Assembly: GCF_004001045.1 (NCBI RefSeq)
Contig: NZ_BIMK01000040.1
Location: forward strand, 1-61,898
Length of the DNA stretch: 61,898 nucleotides
From: Paenibacillus chibensis
Lineage (GTDB): Bacteria > Bacillota > Bacilli > Paenibacillales > Paenibacillaceae
Direction of reading: 5' to 3'
Numbering within the stretch: position 1 is the first letter of the stretch; each line of letters opens with the position of its first letter. Below the pieces are notes generated by a model, which saw only the letters and a list, made by a program, of their open reading frames with translations, was not told the DNA's origin and ran no database searches. Shown in pieces: positions 61,488-61,898 of this stretch. The position numbers and the translations under genes are program-made.

Positions 61488-61898
61488 GTATGTCCTCCTT
61501 CTTCTAAGATCGCGTAACATCAATAATCCGAAAAGCACCTCCTGACATGTACACTCATTATTATACTTACAACTTTTGGTGCGTCGGTAACAAAAATGTT
61601 ACATTAATTTATCGATTATACCGAAGTAAGCTTAAAATAGTCTTAAGCCCTCTTCCCTCATCCATGGCTGCGAAGCCCTGGATCCGCTGTGTACGTCCCT
61701 AAGCCTTCCCCTTTGCACACTTCATCACACGCACCACTTAAGCACTTCTCTACAGAAACAAACACCATGAACTTAAACATTCCGGTAAATCACTTTCCCC
61801 TTTATATCATGAACTAAAGTATTATTATATGGCTTCTCAAAATCATGATGATCCAGGAAAAGTAACCCGTCCTTCTTTAATCTAATGTATATGAAAAA
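61488..61898. other. Non-coding right edge
   Basis: No gene, tRNA or rRNA segment is visible in these 411 bases. They are A+T-rich with a few T-rich tracts. In B. subtilis an rRNA operon and bofA lie next to csfB on this side, but nothing here supports the start of either. Confidence 0.6.

Noticed and set aside
1..61898. CRISPR arrays, insertion sequences, prophage
   Set aside because: No direct-repeat array, transposase, integrase or phage protein was seen in the window.

Overview
The window is a block of conserved, mostly housekeeping and sporulation DNA from a spore-forming Firmicute. The gene set (spoIIE, spoVT, spoVG, abrB, sspF, yabG, yabP, yabQ, fin, csfB/gin), the near-50% G+C and the presence of greA and nadABC inside the block suggest a Paenibacillus-like member of the Bacillales. 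Species cannot be told from the sequence alone. Almost every gene lies on the minus strand, so the window reads right to left relative to the familiar Bacillus subtilis order from tmk to lysS. The exceptions are abrB (51987-52241) and a small membrane protein (60482-61006).

Layout, left to right (opposite to transcription). 1-540: non-coding, with tandem rRNA-type promoters pointing out of the left edge. 0.6-9.2 kb: lysS, greA, then dusB, yazB, folK, folB, folP, pabC, pabA, pabB (folate operon). 9.3-17 kb: cysK, a membrane-anchored PpiC foldase, hslO, coaX and nadC-nadB-nadA (sulfur, redox, CoA and NAD). 17.2-28.1 kb: ftsH, hpt, tilS, a kinase/VWA/SpoIIE signalling trio, yabR, divIC, yabQ, yabP. 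28.3-38.4 kb: rqcP-like, hup, mazG, a SpoVB-type flippase, spoVT, prsA, mfd, fin. 38.5-47.5 kb: pth, prs, glmU, spoVG, purR, ispE, sspF, veg, yabG, rsmA, rnmV. 47.7-52.2 kb: a G5/3D cell-wall protein behind a c-di-AMP (ydaO-type) riboswitch, tatD, an HD phosphohydrolase and divergent abrB. 52.4-60.3 kb: rsmI, trmN6, yabA, ricT, holB, yaaR, darA, tmk, an Orn/Lys/Arg-decarboxylase-family enzyme and csfB. 60.4-61.9 kb: a short A+T-richer accessory stretch with an unknown membrane protein, an unknown lipoprotein and about 400 bases with no gene.

The genes combine growth functions (translation, nucleotide supply, cofactors, replication clamp loading) with control of the switch to sporulation. Several regulatory sites can be read directly: a Spo0A-type spoIIE promoter with abnormally wide spacing, Spo0A boxes around abrB, a sigma-H promoter for spoVG, a sigma-G-like promoter for spoVT, tandem near-consensus promoters for veg, and a c-di-AMP riboswitch with its own terminator. 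DarA (a c-di-AMP receptor) lies 8 kb from that riboswitch. I found no mobile elements, CRISPR arrays, tRNA genes or phage genes, and no clear new defence or metabolic system. The most useful leads are regulatory: the riboswitch, a possible RBS-masking hairpin before yabP, the abrB intergenic region, and the two unknown genes at the right end.
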